A stretch of 64,000 nt of DNA from Cyanodermella asteris (Eukaryota > Ascomycota > Lecanoromycetes > Ostropales > Stictidaceae), in assembly GCA_900618795.1 (NCBI GenBank), contig UYJD01000010.1, forward strand, positions 329,073 through 393,072. Reading direction: 5' to 3'. Made by a program: the position numbers and the translations under genes. Each line of letters starts with the position of its first letter. Position 1 is the first letter of the stretch. Under the pieces are notes generated by a model. It was given only the letters and a program-made list of their open reading frames with translations, did not search any database and was not told the DNA's origin. Below, piece after piece: positions 32,050 to 42,236 of this stretch.

Positions 32050-33813
32050 CTACCGCGCTGCCAGGTTCTGGGCCTTGCAGTACTTGCAATCGCACCAGGG
32101 CCTCATGATACCCGGCGAGTCCACACTGTCCTTTGTGAATTCTGCCCTTGCATTCTTGCTCTTCGGAAGTCCTTTCGTATTGATCGTGTCCCTCAAATCG
32201 ATAGCATCGCGGATACTGGCCATTTCGAGAATGAGGCTGCTCGAGTAGTCCTTCTCTTTTTCATAAATCTTGGCCGGTCTGACGAGACTGCCTTTAACAA
32301 TCAGGCGTGTCAGTCCGAAGTCATCCTTCAGCTGCCTGTTCAAGTCATGCAAAGCCCAGGTCCTCTCGATGCCACTGATCATCAAGACGCGAGTCGCATT
32401 CTCATACACGACGGCACGAACGATATGTTCCTGAGCGGGGAATATCGAGCTCGCCTCGCCATCCTGGTACCATGTGGCAGCAATTTCAAGTCGTCTGTAC
32501 TCGTGTTGAGAATTGTGTCTAGTGTTCACGACATGTCTCACAAAGGCGGCCGCCGCGACTGGGGTGAGGAAGCAGACAACAGCGTGGCGGTTGTCGGGAA
32601 AGAATTGTATCTCCTGGATCATACCCCAAAAGAGCCTGTCGCATATGGCTTCGGAGAACGACGTGGTTATACCTTCACCGAGACGAACGGTGACCACGCG
32701 ACCTTTGCGCATACACAGGTCGGTGATACGGTTAACCTTAGCCTCTCGATCGTCTGGTGCATGGGTCATGGAGGAAGGATATGCGTCCTCGAAGGGCATA
32801 TAATCAGGATGCACTTGTACTGAAAATTGCGACCAGTCCACATCTGGTCTTGGGATCGGGGTTTGCGTGGGGTGACGTCGAAAGGTAAGCGGACTGGCTC
32901 GAGGTCGATAGGTGAGAGTGAATGTAGACGGCGTTGCAACTGATCCACTTTGAGTGATCCGAGGACTACCGGCGGCATTGCGCTCGATTGTCCGCTGTAC
33001 TTGGCTCCTGTTCCCACGGTACGGCTGGGCTCGTCCACGATCAGGTTCGTCTCGGTTTCCGTACGTAGAGCGGCTGGGATGCGACTCAGTCTGTCTGATC
33101 GTGTGCAGTGTCGAGGCAACAGAAGTGGTGTCCGACTCGGTGTCTTCCAGGGCATTCGCAAGCGTGGACAGCTCAAATGCGCCACCAGAATAATCCTCAG
33201 GAACAGCATCCACTTGCTCCATGTGGAATTGCTGCATCAGAATACGCAGGTTGTTTCTCGCTTCGGCCCGCTTGCGTTCCTTGTCCACTTCTGGAAGGGC
33301 TTTCCATCTATCCATTTTTTCTCGCCAGACAGCCTTTTCTTGCTCCCGCTCCTGATAGCGGGCCTGCCACTCCTTGATGAGTCGCTTCGGTGGCCTACCG
33401 CGATTCTGAGGGTCTTTGTAGGATCCGTCCGAGGCCATCTGGTTTATTCGGTCGTCTTGGGAGACGCTGACCTGACCGTACGCGGTCCTGATGTTGCTCA
33501 TATTCATGTTTATCGGCAGCACAGAGGCGTTGTTGGCCTCGAAAGCATTTGTCGGACGGTTCTGTAGAAGATCTTCATCGGCAACGAACCTCTCCTCGAA
33601 AGATTGATCATCGGCTGAAACACGATCGACCCACAGGCGGCCATCATCCCTATTTCCCCCCTGCCATTGAGCATCGTGGAGAACCTCACCAGTAGTTGGC
33701 GTGTACGCGAGCCACGAGCCTCTGGGTCGCTCGTTGTCAATCGCGTATTTGGGCGCGCCGTCGAAATCCTCGTCTCCCTCTTGCTGCTTACGCTTTTTGG
33801 CCCAAAAAGCCAT
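32050..33813 (-). CDS. Fungal protein with two divergent RRM-like domains
   Basis: Single exon, 587 residues, unknown function. The N-terminal half is low in hydrophobics and highly charged, with a basic helical stretch (PPKRLIKEWQARYQEREQEK, about 140-160) and a Ser/Thr/Arg-rich linker at 225-310. The C-terminal half has two segments with RRM-like beta-alpha-beta spacing: GRVVTVRLGEGITTSF...EIQFFPDNRHAVVCFLTPVAAAAFV (about 375-430) and ATRVLMISGIERTWALHDL...SSLILEMASIRDAIDL (about 475-550). The RNP aromatic residues are poorly kept, so RNA binding is inferred weakly. It ends CDCKYCKAQNLAAR, a compact cysteine cluster. Similar proteins exist in Pezizomycotina as hypothetical RRM proteins; I do not know a characterised member. 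Confidence 0.85.
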   Translation of the reverse strand: MAFWAKKRKQQEGDEDFDGAPKYAIDNERPRGSWLAYTPTTGEVLHDAQWQGGNRDDGRLWVDRVSADDQSFEERFVADEDLLQNRPTNAFEANNASVLPINMNMSNIRTAYGQVSVSQDDRINQMASDGSYKDPQNRGRPPKRLIKEWQARYQEREQEKAVWREKMDRWKALPEVDKERKRAEARNNLRILMQQFHMEQVDAVPEDYSGGAFELSTLANALEDTESDTTSVASTLHTIRQTESHPSRSTYGNRDEPDRGRAQPYRGNRSQVQRTIERNAAGSPRITQSGSVATPSTFTLTYRPRASPLTFRRHPTQTPIPRPDVDWSQFSVQVHPDYMPFEDAYPSSMTHAPDDREAKVNRITDLCMRKGRVVTVRLGEGITTSFSEAICDRLFWGMIQEIQFFPDNRHAVVCFLTPVAAAAFVRHVVNTRHNSQHEYRRLEIAATWYQDGEASSIFPAQEHIVRAVVYENATRVLMISGIERTWALHDLNRQLKDDFGLTRLIVKGSLVRPAKIYEKEKDYSSSLILEMASIRDAIDLRDTINTKGLPKSKNARAEFTKDSVDSPGIMRPWCDCKYCKAQNLAAR

Positions 33814-35785
33814 ATTGGGTGATGTGAGTGCGAAGGGAGAGAAGTGATCGTTGGTCTATCAGTCAGGGTGGTACAGCGTGTTGGCGTGTGTCGATCCAGG
33901 TGGCCAATGTAGCTGTACAGCTGAGCAGATGAAAGACAGCAAAGGGAAACCGTGTTCAATGCAGCAAGTGTTGGCTTAAATCAAAGCTGGTAAAGAATCA
34001 TGTCTGTATGACCACGCTGGCATGAGTCGGGCAAACACAAACACAGGCTGTTTGATGGGGGCAGTCACGCAAAGAAGAATCCAACGGAATCGGGTTCAGA
34101 AGCAGGATTGTTCTGGGACAGGGAGCAGGCCGAGAATGATTAGACTATAAGCTTCCGGTGAGCGCAAGCCTGACAAGCCTGACATGTGGTGCCTAACGTA
34201 CAGGGAAGGCGCAATGGCCGGGAGAAACAATCATGGCAGCTGCGATCAAGTCGCGCCTGCCGTGAGTTTCGTCTGAACGCTGAACTTTATTTGCGATAAG
34301 CTTCCGGGCCCGAGCTCAAGCAAGACGACGAGTGCTGATTCGCCAACTTCGATGCGTCAACTCCTCGTCGAAACTGAGAGCCAGCTGAAGTCTTCTTTTC
34401 GTTTGTACAAACAGCAGGTATCAGAATCCTCAAACGACCGGCTGCGAAAGTGGCAGACCCTTCCCAAAGAGGATGGTGACTTTTCCTCATGCGATTTGCA
34501 CATGTTGTGTGAACAAGATTGATAGGCATCGTCTCCGCCGTCGGCTGGCGAACTCAATGTGGCCGTCCTGCAGGATTTTCTCGTTGCAAGGCGTCGTAGC
34601 CACTTTTGAAAGCTTTGAAGGCTTGATGGTGCAATGACGAACATGCGAAGCAAAGTAAGTATCATAACTTGTCGTTGTAAAGACTGGCAATAGACACCAA
34701 TGACGAGCAACCGCTTCAACAGACTTGACTTGTTATCGGCATAGCTAGCCTGACGACACGACAATCAAAGGCTGCCAGATGAACTCGCCGGACAATCCGT
34801 GTAAGAAACGGCAACCCACGCTAGCCGACTTAGTTCGCCTATGCGAGCGAAGTAGTAGTAGGTATCACTGCAATCAGTTCTGCTTTCGGGCCTTGCTATT
34901 CATCGACCCACTTCGTTCAGCACGTTTATGTCGATCTCGCACAGCTTTGACCCGAGCTTCGAGCAGAACTATCATCAAAATATGCGTCTCCCTCGATTCA
35001 CAGCTTGCCGCTGTCATGCCACCGCAGCATAGCAAGCAATCGTTCCAAATTGTCTTCGCTACGGAGATGAGGGCAAAAGGCGCTGCTAGGACAAGCAACA
35101 CCAGCTCTGGTAGCCACTCAGAGATCAGTGTAACCCATTTAGTGAGCCAGCGAGATCAACAATGTCCGAGAACACGGTCCAAATTTCGACTCTGACCCAG
35201 CCGTACATGTCCGCCGGATGACGAAGTCAAGAGGGTATGCAAAGAATCCCTTCCAGCGCCGTCGGCCTCGCATGGTGCGACCAGCGAATGTAGGCGCCGC
35301 CTAACGATGACCAGAGCATTTGGAAGCGGTGAAAGGCGCACTTATCTCGGCGACCCAGTGCAACCGCCCGCACTAAAAGAACACCCCGGAACCAAATCTT
35401 CGCGGCCAACGGCTTTCAACCTCCTCATCCCGACCACGCGAAGCCTCACATAATCCCGCTATTCTAGCACCACTCCAAGAGACGGCTTCCTGCATCGTGG
35501 TGCCGCATGGGGAAGGGGGAAGGCGAAGCCGCGCCAGGTTTTGTCGCTCATGCTCCAGCTACCTGCTTGCTCCTGCATCTGACGCGACACAGATGGATTT
35601 CTGAATGTGATAAATGGAACCTGTCTCTCCTCGAACTTTGTCTTTGCCATATCGCACAAAATTCACCATCAATTCTTGTCACCGTGTTCAGTTAGAATTT
35701 ATTTTTCGGTCTTTCGCCCCCAGCAAACCTTCCAGTTAGACGGCACAACAACGTTCCAGCAGCACATCCACAACTGCCCCTAATC
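33814..35785. other. Long intergenic region, no gene seen
   Basis: Nearly 2 kb with only short overlapping frames on both strands and no known motifs. It includes the promoter of the RRM-like gene at its left end. Confidence 0.45.
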
Positions 35786-36051
35786 ATGCAGAACACCCCA
35801 GCCCGAACCACAGCGCCCCGTCGTTGCCTGAGACCAAGCCCTGTCATAGTGTCTTCCGAGCCAAGCAACGACCATGTTCAAACAGCAGGACCTCCCACAC
35901 TCTGCTCAAGTATGTTAAACCTTCTGCGATTTGCTCATAGCAACGTCTAACATGACTCACAGACTGCGCATCATACATTACCGGAAGCGACTTCTTCTCG
36001 CGAACCCTCAGCTTTCCGTCTCTGACCACTTCAATCGTCGTCGTTGTTTGA
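35786..36051 (+). CDS. Possible small two-exon gene, 70 residues, cysteine motif
   Basis: Candidate read from splice signals. Exon 35786-35909 starts with ATG (MQNTPARTTAPRRC) and ends at a GTATGT donor; the 53-bp intron has a TCTAAC branch site and a CACAG acceptor, and exon 35963-36051 ends in TGA. The junction creates LCSNCASYITGSDFF, with a C-x2-C pair, and the product ends in a run of valines (SIVVVV). A perfect intron with all three signals inside an otherwise empty 3-kb stretch is the main support. No homologue is recognised, and the peptide has low complexity, so it may be a non-coding spliced transcript. Confidence 0.33.
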
Positions 36052-36967
36052 TTCACTGATCAGGTCGTGGAAAGTCTGTCATGGTCGAAGGCAACTCTCG
36101 AGCGGCCGTGCCGGTAACAATTCGTTCAAGGACGAACCGACTCATGTTCAGCCATTTTGATGATGGAAGGTGCGATTTAGAGTAGATTTACGACCGAAAT
36201 GTCTTTACGATCGGACTGGGACGTGTTCCGAGAAGCACTGTATAATAGTGAACTGAAACGACGAGTGCTCCAATACAGCTTTGCTGCCGAATTGGGCTTT
36301 ACTGCGATGGCTGCGATTCACCACGGAGATGGTAGAAAAAAGTCCAGCTCAGCACCGACACGTGCCTCCTCAATTGTTTGTGCTTCGTCAGATTCGTCAT
36401 CGAGGAAGCTTTCCGTCTCCCGCAGCCAGCCTCGCCTCCATTTCCTGAACCTTGTCTGGAGCACCTATGCTCCGTTCCCGAAAGACCGCAAGTTTCACGC
36501 CCTGATAGGAAGTATAGGCGTGAGCTTACATGGATGGTTGCTAACACGAATCGTGCCGAAGCTGTCATTCAAAAGGTCATCTTTTGGCCAGGACCTTTCA
36601 GGGCGCCTGCGGGATTTCGAGAAAATGGTGACAACCAACCTTGACGAACTGGATGTTCCCGCTCATACATTGCGTGCTGGAACGGTTAGAGCGACAGGAA
36701 CACAGCTTGGCTTCGAGGAGCTCTGTTCCTATCGTGGTGGGTTTCGAAAAGCGCAGTTTCCATCACGATTCTGTCTGTCAAATGTAAATTTGAAGATATG
36801 AGGCAGCTCCACGGCCAGCCCTGAAATCGAATTGCTACCTAGTGAGGCTGAACGAGACTTCCCAATTCCATGCCAAGAAATAGGCTCCGCCTCCATGTTG
36901 TGGCCAAAATTTTCGAACGCATAAATATCAAATGTTTGCGATCAGTGCTGCTCAACGAAGTCTGAGA
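36052..36967. other. Intergenic with one unassigned ORF at 36199-36801 (+)
   Basis: The ORF has a genuine ATG and 200 codons (start MSLRSDWDVFREAL) but no recognised domain, no signal peptide and a composition typical of chance frames. It could be a lineage-specific gene; I give this about one chance in four. Confidence 0.3.
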
Positions 36968-39900
36968 TCAATATGCAACAGACTCGTACTGGTAAATGTT
37001 GATGCGGCCCGAACCGCCGCAGGAATCGGCGTTGTTGCCTGCGCAGGGCACATTACATTCTGAAGCGTCTTTTAGCGCGGCCTCGGAGCCCAGGGCCTCA
37101 CCGCAGTAACACTCTCTGCCATACTCGACACCGTAGAACTGCGTACCGCCGCAGAATTGCTGGCAAGACTGGGGGGTCATGTTGTCGTTGACGTAGGAAT
37201 ATGTTTGGAGGGCACGGTTGGCAGAATCGTCGTCGCTATAGCAGCCTTGCGGGACATATTCCCAAGGCTGGTATTCGTATACCTCAATGCCGTTTGGTCC
37301 ACCGCACAACTCTACCTCGTCAGCTGAACAAGCCATGGTACACCGATCATCGGTAACAACGCTGGAACCAGATGAAATGCTGTCGCTGCAGTAACACTCT
37401 CGGCCGTACTCGACACTGAAATACCTCGAGCCTGCACAGAAGGTCGCGCAGCCGTCGAGAGTCATGGCATCGCTGTCCATCCGAGTGCCAGCAATCGCGC
37501 GGTTATTGACGTCTTCGTCGGTGTAGCAGTTTTGGTATACGTACTGGCCAATGTGCACGGGAGAACCCAAGTTCCTGCGCGAGTACAACGACAAACAATC
37601 TGTTCCTCCTCCACAGCTTTGGTCTTCGTCGCCTTGGCACGGCGTCGCGCAGTAAGATTTATCTTGGTATCCATCTTGAACGCTGAGATCGTTTGCACAA
37701 TAGCAGTCACCGCCATTCTGGGTGCCAAAGTAGAAGTATCCGTCACAGAAGGCTGCGCAGTCCTCATTCGTGCGCGAGGTGTTGTAAGGCGGGGCGGACG
37801 CGGATTTTCTGCTTGCCGAAGTGAGAGCACTTCCCTCGGGGCTCGACGAGTAGCAGTTTGCAAAGCGGTATTTGCCAATGGCAGGCCCAGTCGCCGGGGT
37901 GCCGCGAAGTTCCCATACTGCCAACGATGATGGACCACCACAATTTTCACTGCCGCTGTTGGCGCATGTGTTGGTGCAAGATCCCCTCTCGGTGCCGCGA
38001 ACTTCAGTACCGCAGTAGCAAGTTGCCGCATTCTCAACGCCAAAGTAACTGAAAGGATTGGGAGTTTGGCCCAAACAGAACGCGGCGCAAAGCTCCAAGG
38101 TCATGTCAGGACTGTCCATAGATGGCCCATCCAAGGTACGCCTGTCAGCATACGCGTCGGCCTGACAGCTCAGTGACACGTAATCAAAGACCGTGTAGAC
38201 GTTGTCCTGGTAAGCTGTGTATATCGATATGCCGTTAGGTCCGCCACAGGTAGAGCTTGAGTCACCAGGGCAAGAGGTGGTGCAACGGTTGTCAGTTGCT
38301 GCTTGGCTGCCCACGTTTGCGCCGCAATAGCACGTCGTACCGCTGGTGCCAAAATATTGCGTCGCAGCGGCCGCGCAGTGTGCAGCGCAAAGCTCGTTAG
38401 TCATCCCTGGGTCACTGAGGATGTCGTCAGTCAAAGGAGGGTGGTTGGAGTCATCGAACGTGTAGCAGCCTGCTGAGGTATACTGCCGAAGATCCTGGCT
38501 GGCGGGGCCGGTCAAAGCATAAAGTGTCAACCGGTCCGCTCCACCACATGTCTGAGTGCTATCACCGGCACAGGGCGTGTTGCAGCTGTTAGACAACGCA
38601 GGCTGATTGTAAGCACCGGTGGCCGGTCCCAATAAGTTATTGCCGCAATAGCAATCTGTACCCGACTCGGTACCGAAGTAAAGGAACCCGCCCGCAGCGC
38701 AGTATGAGGCACAAGAATAGGCGTTGTTGAGTGAACTGCTTTGGTGACGAGACTGAAGAGTTTTGACATAATTGATATTGTCCTGGCAGCAGCCCATTTT
38801 TGTGTATTTCTCGTAAGCCGGGTTTCCTCCGTTCATCGAGTAATAGGAGATGCGGTTCGCACCTCCGCATATCGAAGTGGTGTCTCCACCACATGGATAA
38901 TTGCATCCGGATCCGTCCGTGGGACTTGAGCCGACGAGCGAAGTTCCACAGTAACATTCCACGCCGGCTTCGGTTCCGAACATCGAATAGCCAAGTGACG
39001 AGCAGTAGGCCGCGCATTTACCGTTGGTCATATCAGTTTGGTTGTCGTGGTCAGGTTGCAAGGCGCGGTTCAATGTGTTGTCATCGGTCCAACATCCTTG
39101 GTAGATGAATCCCGTAGGAGTAGGCAATGAAGATGATGAGGACGACGAAGAAGAGCTTGAGCTGGATGATGCACTTGAAGAGGATTGAGATGAATATGCT
39201 GGGGGAATAGACGAGGACGACGAAGTGCTTGAGGATGACACGCTTGAGGATGACACGCTTGAGGACGACACGCTCGAGGATGAGCTCGAGGATGATACGC
39301 TGGATGAAGATGCGCTCGAGGATGAGGACGCCGACGAATAGGCCGGAGGCACCGAGGGAGACGAAAACGACGAGGACGAGGATGCTGTCGATTGAACTGC
39401 GGTACCAGGTACGTAAGAAGCCAGAGTCCTGGTAGACGTAGTCTGCGCACCACCATAGCCTGCACTAGTAGGGTAGATGTCCTGGCCAAGATAGCTTGAT
39501 GATCCCGGTGTGCCAGTCGTCACAGATGTCGTGTAAGTATGCGAAGAAGTCATGGGATTGATGACCAATGTACAAATTGGCCGTGTCACGATAGTCGCAG
39601 GATATCCGGTCGCGTACAACAGGGCTGTGATGTATTCTTCGGTTCCATCACCAAGCGTGGTGCTGATTATCGTCGTCGATACCTCGTCAGGTGAAACTCC
39701 GGTTGGGGGTGAGGTCGGTGCATTGATGATAAATGTGCCAGCAGCATCTGTAGCATATGACGTGGTATCATCAGTCGTCACTGGGTAAATCTTTTCTGCC
39801 AACCAAGTAGTGCCGTAGGGATCCTGAGTCGAAATGACTGTAACTGTAGTACCACTAGTTGGACCGGGGACAAACAACACGCCAGCAGCAGTCGAAGTTC

Positions 39901-40696
39901 CATCAAGGCCAAGCGTGTAGATGGTCGAAACGGATGTGGTCGCTGCGCCTGACGATACCGGGCTGCTGCTGGGAGCTGACGAGGAAGATTGACTGGTGCC
40001 ACTGTAGGACGACACGGGACTGCTAGTTATCGTGCTTGACGAGACAGACAAGGAGCTGGACGATATGGCACTGCCAGAACTGGATGACATCGAACTGGAA
40101 GACTGGTAGATTGGCGGCGCAGAGCTTGATGAGCTGGATTTACTGCTGCTTGGTGAGACGGATGGGTTCCCAGGGACAGTAGAGGTGTAGACCGGGATTG
40201 TGCTTGTGGCCAATGACCCTGAAGGGCCAAGATAGTCTCTCAGCTCCTCACCAATGATGAGCGTTGTTCCATTCGATAGAATGCTTGTCCGGTAAGTCGT
40301 CGAAGCAGGAGGAGCTATAAAGGTGAACCCAACAGCTGATGTAGTTGTGGTGATGGTGCCATTCGAGAATCGCTCCCCGACCTCCTCGGTGAGGATACCC
40401 ACGCCACCGTCCGGATATGTTGTCGATAAAAGCTTGGTGGTAGAGGTCAGGGTTCTGTAGATGACGCCTCCAGGGTTGGTGGTCCCGGCAGGACCGGGCA
40501 CGAATGATGGAACTCCTGTAGGAGATATGGCGTTAGTGCCATTGTTGGTGGCAACGCAAGTGTAGAGGACGACGCTTGCAGCCTGGAGAGGAATACTAGC
40601 AGGTGAGGAGCCCTGTGCGGCAACCAAGGGCCGGCCGGTAAGGAAAGAGAGGACGAGCACTGCCCATTGCTTCGTAGATGGCATTTCCACGAGCAT
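36968..40696 (-). CDS. Large secreted protein with seven WSC domains and a Ser-rich stalk
   Basis: WSC domains bind wall polysaccharides and occur in yeast stress sensors and in fungal carbohydrate-binding secreted proteins. One exon encodes 1,242 residues (a second ATG four codons in, MPSTKQWAVL, may be the true start). The N-terminal signal peptide (QWAVLVLSFLTGRPLVAAQG) ends near residue 28. Residues 30-440 are Ser/Thr/Pro rich with N-glycosylation sites, and 445-525 are almost pure serine. From about 530 to 1,235 seven WSC modules follow, each 90-100 residues with the pattern GC(Y/W)...C-AAYC...YFG-E-G-ECYCG...C---C-GD---CGG--R---Y. There is no final transmembrane helix or GPI signal after the last module (INIYQYESVAY), so it is probably secreted or wall-bound, not a Wsc1-type sensor. 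Confidence 0.95.
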   Translation of the reverse strand: MLVEMPSTKQWAVLVLSFLTGRPLVAAQGSSPASIPLQAASVVLYTCVATNNGTNAISPTGVPSFVPGPAGTTNPGGVIYRTLTSTTKLLSTTYPDGGVGILTEEVGERFSNGTITTTTSAVGFTFIAPPASTTYRTSILSNGTTLIIGEELRDYLGPSGSLATSTIPVYTSTVPGNPSVSPSSSKSSSSSSAPPIYQSSSSMSSSSGSAISSSSLSVSSSTITSSPVSSYSGTSQSSSSAPSSSPVSSGAATTSVSTIYTLGLDGTSTAAGVLFVPGPTSGTTVTVISTQDPYGTTWLAEKIYPVTTDDTTSYATDAAGTFIINAPTSPPTGVSPDEVSTTIISTTLGDGTEEYITALLYATGYPATIVTRPICTLVINPMTSSHTYTTSVTTGTPGSSSYLGQDIYPTSAGYGGAQTTSTRTLASYVPGTAVQSTASSSSSFSSPSVPPAYSSASSSSSASSSSVSSSSSSSSVSSSSVSSSSVSSSSTSSSSSIPPAYSSQSSSSASSSSSSSSSSSSSSLPTPTGFIYQGCWTDDNTLNRALQPDHDNQTDMTNGKCAAYCSSLGYSMFGTEAGVECYCGTSLVGSSPTDGSGCNYPCGGDTTSICGGANRISYYSMNGGNPAYEKYTKMGCCQDNINYVKTLQSRHQSSSLNNAYSCASYCAAGGFLYFGTESGTDCYCGNNLLGPATGAYNQPALSNSCNTPCAGDSTQTCGGADRLTLYALTGPASQDLRQYTSAGCYTFDDSNHPPLTDDILSDPGMTNELCAAHCAAAATQYFGTSGTTCYCGANVGSQAATDNRCTTSCPGDSSSTCGGPNGISIYTAYQDNVYTVFDYVSLSCQADAYADRRTLDGPSMDSPDMTLELCAAFCLGQTPNPFSYFGVENAATCYCGTEVRGTERGSCTNTCANSGSENCGGPSSLAVWELRGTPATGPAIGKYRFANCYSSSPEGSALTSASRKSASAPPYNTSRTNEDCAAFCDGYFYFGTQNGGDCYCANDLSVQDGYQDKSYCATPCQGDEDQSCGGGTDCLSLYSRRNLGSPVHIGQYVYQNCYTDEDVNNRAIAGTRMDSDAMTLDGCATFCAGSRYFSVEYGRECYCSDSISSGSSVVTDDRCTMACSADEVELCGGPNGIEVYEYQPWEYVPQGCYSDDDSANRALQTYSYVNDNMTPQSCQQFCGGTQFYGVEYGRECYCGEALGSEAALKDASECNVPCAGNNADSCGGSGRINIYQYESVAY
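39121..39346. repeat. Degenerate serine-codon repeat inside the WSC gene (15-bp core unit)
   Basis: On the plus strand the repeat includes successive units such as CTTGAGGATGACACG (39231-39275), which read as VSSSS-type peptides on the coding minus strand. Surrounding copies are degenerate TCG/TCC serine runs. Such coding repeats commonly vary in copy number between strains and change stalk length. Confidence 0.75.
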
Positions 40697-42236
40697 GATG
40701 GTGGCGCGTTAGTAGAATGGAGAATGAAGAGGAATCGTTACAGGACAGACGGGGCACTATGGCTAGATATCGTGAAGAACTGATCGGTGATGTCGATCAA
40801 GCATTCCAACACGTTGAAATCGTTATTCGATCGCCCGTCAAGCGCGTTGTGGTTTTGGTGGCCCCAGGAATGCGGCGAGATGAGACATGAGCATTCCTTG
40901 CTAAGCGCGCCTCAAGACGCTCTTCGAAGCAGTGCCCAGATAGCCATGTGTCCACATTATCATGATTGCTCACCTATATTGTGCGGTGCGAGGATCCGTG
41001 AGGCCTGAGACTTTGTTCTCGTGTCCTCACCCAATCGCGAGTCGCACTCATCGACCGTCGACGAATGTCGGGCATCATGGCGGGAAAGTTCGTCCCGATC
41101 ACTGCATTGACCTTTAATATTTGAACAGTCGCATTTCGTCCTAGCCAACGAGTCGGGCCGAATACGGTGTGCAAGAGACGTTCACTTCGCCCAGAGAAGG
41201 CGGCTTGCTAGGGATGAGGCTCTCGAGCGGGCATGCCAGAAAGCCGAAGCAATGTCTCTGCTGGTCTTGACCCAGTACCGGAGGCGGTCTGCATCTGCAT
41301 GGCTTCGAGCCATGTCTGATCAGATCAGACTGAGAATGTTGGAGAACGCATCGCGTGTACTGGGGTTGTGAGTTGGATGCTCACGTCGGCGGGCTGGGCA
41401 AAAGCCACATGGTTTCGCGCTCCACGCTACAGAGATACTTAGATGGCGAATGTTGGGATCAGGATGTTCTCGACGTGATATTCATGTGGGGCTAGAAACG
41501 TCGACTGACTTGCCGCTTACACACCTTTGCTGCAACAGCATGATCCATGTAAAGGGAAGCATGTGGTCGGCACACGAAGCGCGGAACGCAGCGTTTACTT
41601 CTCGGCGAAATAGAATTCCTTTTCCGGCAACCGGCGATACCGCTCTCAGTAATCTTCTCTTCCGCCCTCCAAGCGACTTGAGGGACCCGTCTGAGACTTA
41701 TGCCAAAGTTTCGACAGAACATATCTCGGCAGTGGCCGTGTCTATATCGTATGGTCCAGCATACGATTCGTGTCAGCAAAGTTGATTTCGCCGTTCCAGG
41801 TGAGTAAGCGCACCCGTTCACCATTAAGGTCGGAAGATTGGCTAGCCATCCTTACACCGAAGCTCCACATAGAGGCCCTTTCTGCGACCGTGTAGTGCCT
41901 TTCACGACCTTTGCCTCCTGCAGTACTACACTGTGGGTCAACGAGCCAGGCTGATAGCCCCAGGGCGGACTGCTGGAAGCCTGGCAAGCAAATGGTTCAC
42001 TAGGCATCGTACAGACTTAGTGCTCGGTCGAATGTCTTTATAGTGTTGTCCGCCGACTATTGCCCTGCGTTTGCCATATAGTTTCGGGGCCTTCAGGCAA
42101 AGCTCTCCCCGAGGAGGGCGAGAGAGGGTAGTTCGCCGTACCACAGCATTGTGCACGAGCGCTTCTCAATTCCAGTTGAGGCTTGGAACCTGTAGTTCAC
42201 GCAGCCAAAGGGTCAAAACAGCTTATATAACATTGA
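40697..42236. other. Intergenic, no gene seen
   Basis: 1.5 kb between the WSC gene and the kinase gene; short frames on both strands (largest 41450-41785 and 41492-41824) without recognisable features. It contains the WSC gene promoter. Confidence 0.45.
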
